Source: CAZNMF01 sp035547155 (GTDB lineage Bacteria > Acidobacteriota > Vicinamibacteria > Vicinamibacterales > SCN-69-37). Taken from it: a stretch of 7,031 nucleotides of DNA. Below the pieces are notes generated by a model, which worked only from the letters and a program-made list of their open reading frames with translations, was not told where the DNA came from and made no database searches. Each line of letters opens with the position of its first letter. The first letter of the stretch is position 1. Location: NCBI GenBank assembly GCA_035547155.1, contig DASZVJ010000257.1, forward strand, positions 1 through 7,031, given 5' to 3'. Of the stretch, positions 5,576 to 7,031 are shown one piece after another. Position numbers and translations under genes: made by a program.

Positions 5576-5603
5576 CGAGCCCGGCGGTCCCGTCCGGCGC
5601 TCG
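5576..5603 (+). promoter_or_regulatory. expression-platform hairpin after the riboswitch
   Basis: CGAGC-CCGG (5576-5584) pairs with CCGG-C-GCTCG (5594-5603) with one bulged C (5598). The 9-base loop starts with CGG. GGCGG at 5583-5587 could pair with CCGCC in the aptamer L5 region (5415-5419), as in the kissing loop of cobalamin riboswitches. An overlapping alternative hairpin, GCGCT/AGCGC (5597-5601, 5606-5610), would compete with it. No T-run follows, so transcription termination is unlikely. Confidence 0.35.
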
Positions 5604-5622
5604 TCAGCGCGCTTCGTTCCTG

Positions 5623-5655
5623 CGTCTGTCCACCGCTTCTGCGAGGAGACAGACG
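5623..5655 (+). promoter_or_regulatory. Shine-Dalgarno-masking hairpin before the receptor gene
   Basis: CGTCTGTC (5623-5630) pairs perfectly over 8 bp with GACAGACG (5648-5655). The ribosome binding site GAGGAG (5643-5648) occupies the end of the 17-base loop and the first base of the 3' arm, and the start codon follows at 5659. This geometry fits a translational off-switch operated by the upstream riboswitch. The pairing is exact, but its regulatory use is inference. Confidence 0.5.
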
Positions 5656-5658
5656 TTC

Positions 5659-7031
5659 ATGTTCGGCTCACGCCGTCCGTTTCGCGGTCGTTCCCTGACA
5701 ATCCTTTCGCTGCTGGCTGCGGCCAGCCTGATGGTGTGCTCGATGTCCGCGACCCGTGCCGATGCGGCGCAGAGCGGAGCGGTCACTGGCGTCGTCGTCG
5801 ATCAGCTCGGCGGCGTCGTCGCCAACGCGAAGGTCACGCTCACGCGCGACGGCCAGCGCGTGGCGGACGCCACGGCGGACGCTGAAGGACGATTCACGCT
5901 CGCCGTCTCTGACGCGGGCCGCTATGGCGTCGACGTCTCCGCGCAGGGATTCTCGGCGGCGCACGTCGACGCGTTCTTCGTGCCCGCCGGCGCGCGCGTG
6001 CCGGTGCGCGTGACGCTCTCGGTCGGCATCGAGCAGGCGGTGGTCGTGACGGCGGCTGCCGAGTCCGTGCCCGCCTCGCAAGCAGGCGCGTCCGTCACCG
6101 TGATCGATCGCAGCGTGATCGATAGCCTCGCGACGCCGGACGTCGCCTCTGCCATCCGGCTCGTGCCAGGCGTGAACATCGTGCAGAGCGGCAATCGCGG
6201 CAGCGGCACGTCGCTGTTCGTGCGCGGCGGCGAGTCGCGCTTCAACAAGGTATTGATCGACGGCGTGCCCGCCAATGACATCGGCGGTCTGTTCGACTTC
6301 GCCGATCTCGACACCGCGGGCGTCGGCCGCATCGAAGTGTCGCGCAACGCCAACAGCGTGCTCTTCGGCGACGACGCCCTGGCGGGTGTGGTCGCGGTGA
6401 CGACCGAGCGCGGGCATACACGGACGCCGCAGGTGACGTACGCGATCGACGGCGGCACGCTCGGCACGCAGCGGCACGACGCGACGATTGGCGGCGCGAC
6501 GAACCGCGTCGACTACTTCGCGGCGTACTCGTTCTTCGATACGGACAACGACGTCGCCAACAGCGCGTATCGCCGCAACAGCTTTGCGACGCGCATCGGC
6601 ATCGCCGCGAATGCGTCGACCGACATCACGGCCGTGTTTCGCGCGGGCAACGGCCGCGTCGGTCTGCCGAATGCGACCGCGTTCTACGGCCTCGCCGATG
6701 ACACCACGCAGAAACAGGACGCGCAGCTGTTCAGCCTCGCGGCCGAGTCGCGCGTGTCGCCGCGCCTGCGGACGACGGCGCGGTACGCGCTGCTGCACAC
6801 GGACTATCACACCACCAATCCGTCGCCGACGGGCGAGTACGTCGATCCGTTCGGGTTCGGCGGCAACTATCTCGGCCACGACGTGACGATCACCGGCGCG
6901 AACGGCTATTCGGTGACGGGCCAATCGATTCTGGATTACGGCGGCACCTATCCGCAGCAGTACGACGCCGAGACGACCCGGCACGTCATCTCCGGACAGG
7001 CGACGTATCAAGTGCAGCGCGCGCTCAGCGT
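5659..7031 (+). CDS. TonB-dependent vitamin B12 receptor, BtuB-like (3' end beyond window)
   Basis: The frame is open from ATG 5659 to the window edge: 457 codons, with no stop. Residues 1-37 are a signal peptide (RRPFRGR, a hydrophobic core at about 13-28, then ATRADAAQ). Residues about 40-120 form a carboxypeptidase-regulatory-like beta-sandwich (GAVTGVVVDQLGGVVANAKVTL ... AEGRFTLAV). A TonB-box-like stretch, EQAVVVTAAA, lies at 125-134. The plug follows: SVTVIDRSVIDSLATPDVASAIRLVPGVNI (about 145-174), LFVRGGESRFNKVLIDGVPAND (about 186-207) and IEVSRNANSVLFGDDALAGVVAVTT (about 225-249). The barrel starts near 255. The plug resembles BtuB, and the cobalamin riboswitch directly upstream supports a corrinoid ligand. 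The usual RGP-S-LYG plug motif appears here as RNANSVLFG. GAGGAG 10 bases upstream supports the start. It acts in the outer membrane and needs TonB-ExbBD. Confidence 0.93.
   Translation, partial: MFGSRRPFRGRSLTILSLLAAASLMVCSMSATRADAAQSGAVTGVVVDQLGGVVANAKVTLTRDGQRVADATADAEGRFTLAVSDAGRYGVDVSAQGFSAAHVDAFFVPAGARVPVRVTLSVGIEQAVVVTAAAESVPASQAGASVTVIDRSVIDSLATPDVASAIRLVPGVNIVQSGNRGSGTSLFVRGGESRFNKVLIDGVPANDIGGLFDFADLDTAGVGRIEVSRNANSVLFGDDALAGVVAVTTERGHTRTPQVTYAIDGGTLGTQRHDATIGGATNRVDYFAAYSFFDTDNDVANSAYRRNSFATRIGIAANASTDITAVFRAGNGRVGLPNATAFYGLADDTTQKQDAQLFSLAAESRVSPRLRTTARYALLHTDYHTTNPSPTGEYVDPFGFGGNYLGHDVTITGANGYSVTGQSILDYGGTYPQQYDAETTRHVISGQATYQVQRALS

Noticed and set aside
5668..7011. 447-residue minus-strand frame opposite the TonB-dependent receptor
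   Set aside because: It is extremely Arg/His/Val-rich with no motifs. The plus-strand frame has signal peptide, TonB box and plug motifs.

Overview
The window comes from a GC-rich (roughly two-thirds G+C) Gram-negative bacterium. The last gene is a TonB-dependent outer-membrane receptor, so there is an outer membrane. Its N-terminal carboxypeptidase-regulatory-like domain, the DUF4142 protein and the overall base composition fit Acidobacteriota (Vicinamibacteria-like) best. That assignment is inference, because no phylogenetic marker protein is present.

Layout. Left edge: a complete tRNA-Phe(GAA) gene on the minus strand with encoded CCA. It is divergent from a secreted DUF4142 protein on the plus strand (301-852). 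Next come two minus-strand genes: a small, probably disordered 113-residue hypothetical protein (885-1226) and an orphan pol-beta-fold nucleotidyltransferase (1371-2195). Divergent from the latter, after a 72-base gap, is a tight plus-strand operon of three genes: a calcineurin-like metallophosphoesterase (2268-3053), a long CbiZ adenosylcobinamide amidohydrolase (3062-4195) and CbiB adenosylcobinamide-phosphate synthase (4180-5154). Then comes a 504-base non-coding stretch holding an imperfect inverted repeat, eight exact 8-bp tandem units of a pyrimidine-rich repeat, a complete cobalamin riboswitch and a likely Shine-Dalgarno-masking hairpin. It leads into a BtuB-like TonB-dependent receptor that runs off the right edge.

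How the genes work together. The right half is a vitamin B12 scavenging module. The riboswitch senses cobalamin and should turn down the outer-membrane receptor when B12 is plentiful. Once inside, imported corrinoids with the wrong lower ligand, or incomplete ones, can be cut by CbiZ to adenosylcobyric acid. CbiB then re-attaches the aminopropanol arm so that a new nucleotide loop can be built. The CobU/CobS/CobT steps and an inner-membrane BtuCDF transporter are not in the window. The phosphoesterase at the head of the cbiZ-cbiB operon is the least explained member. It is a candidate for the phosphatase step of nucleotide-loop assembly or for a related corrinoid phosphatase, but only its position supports this.
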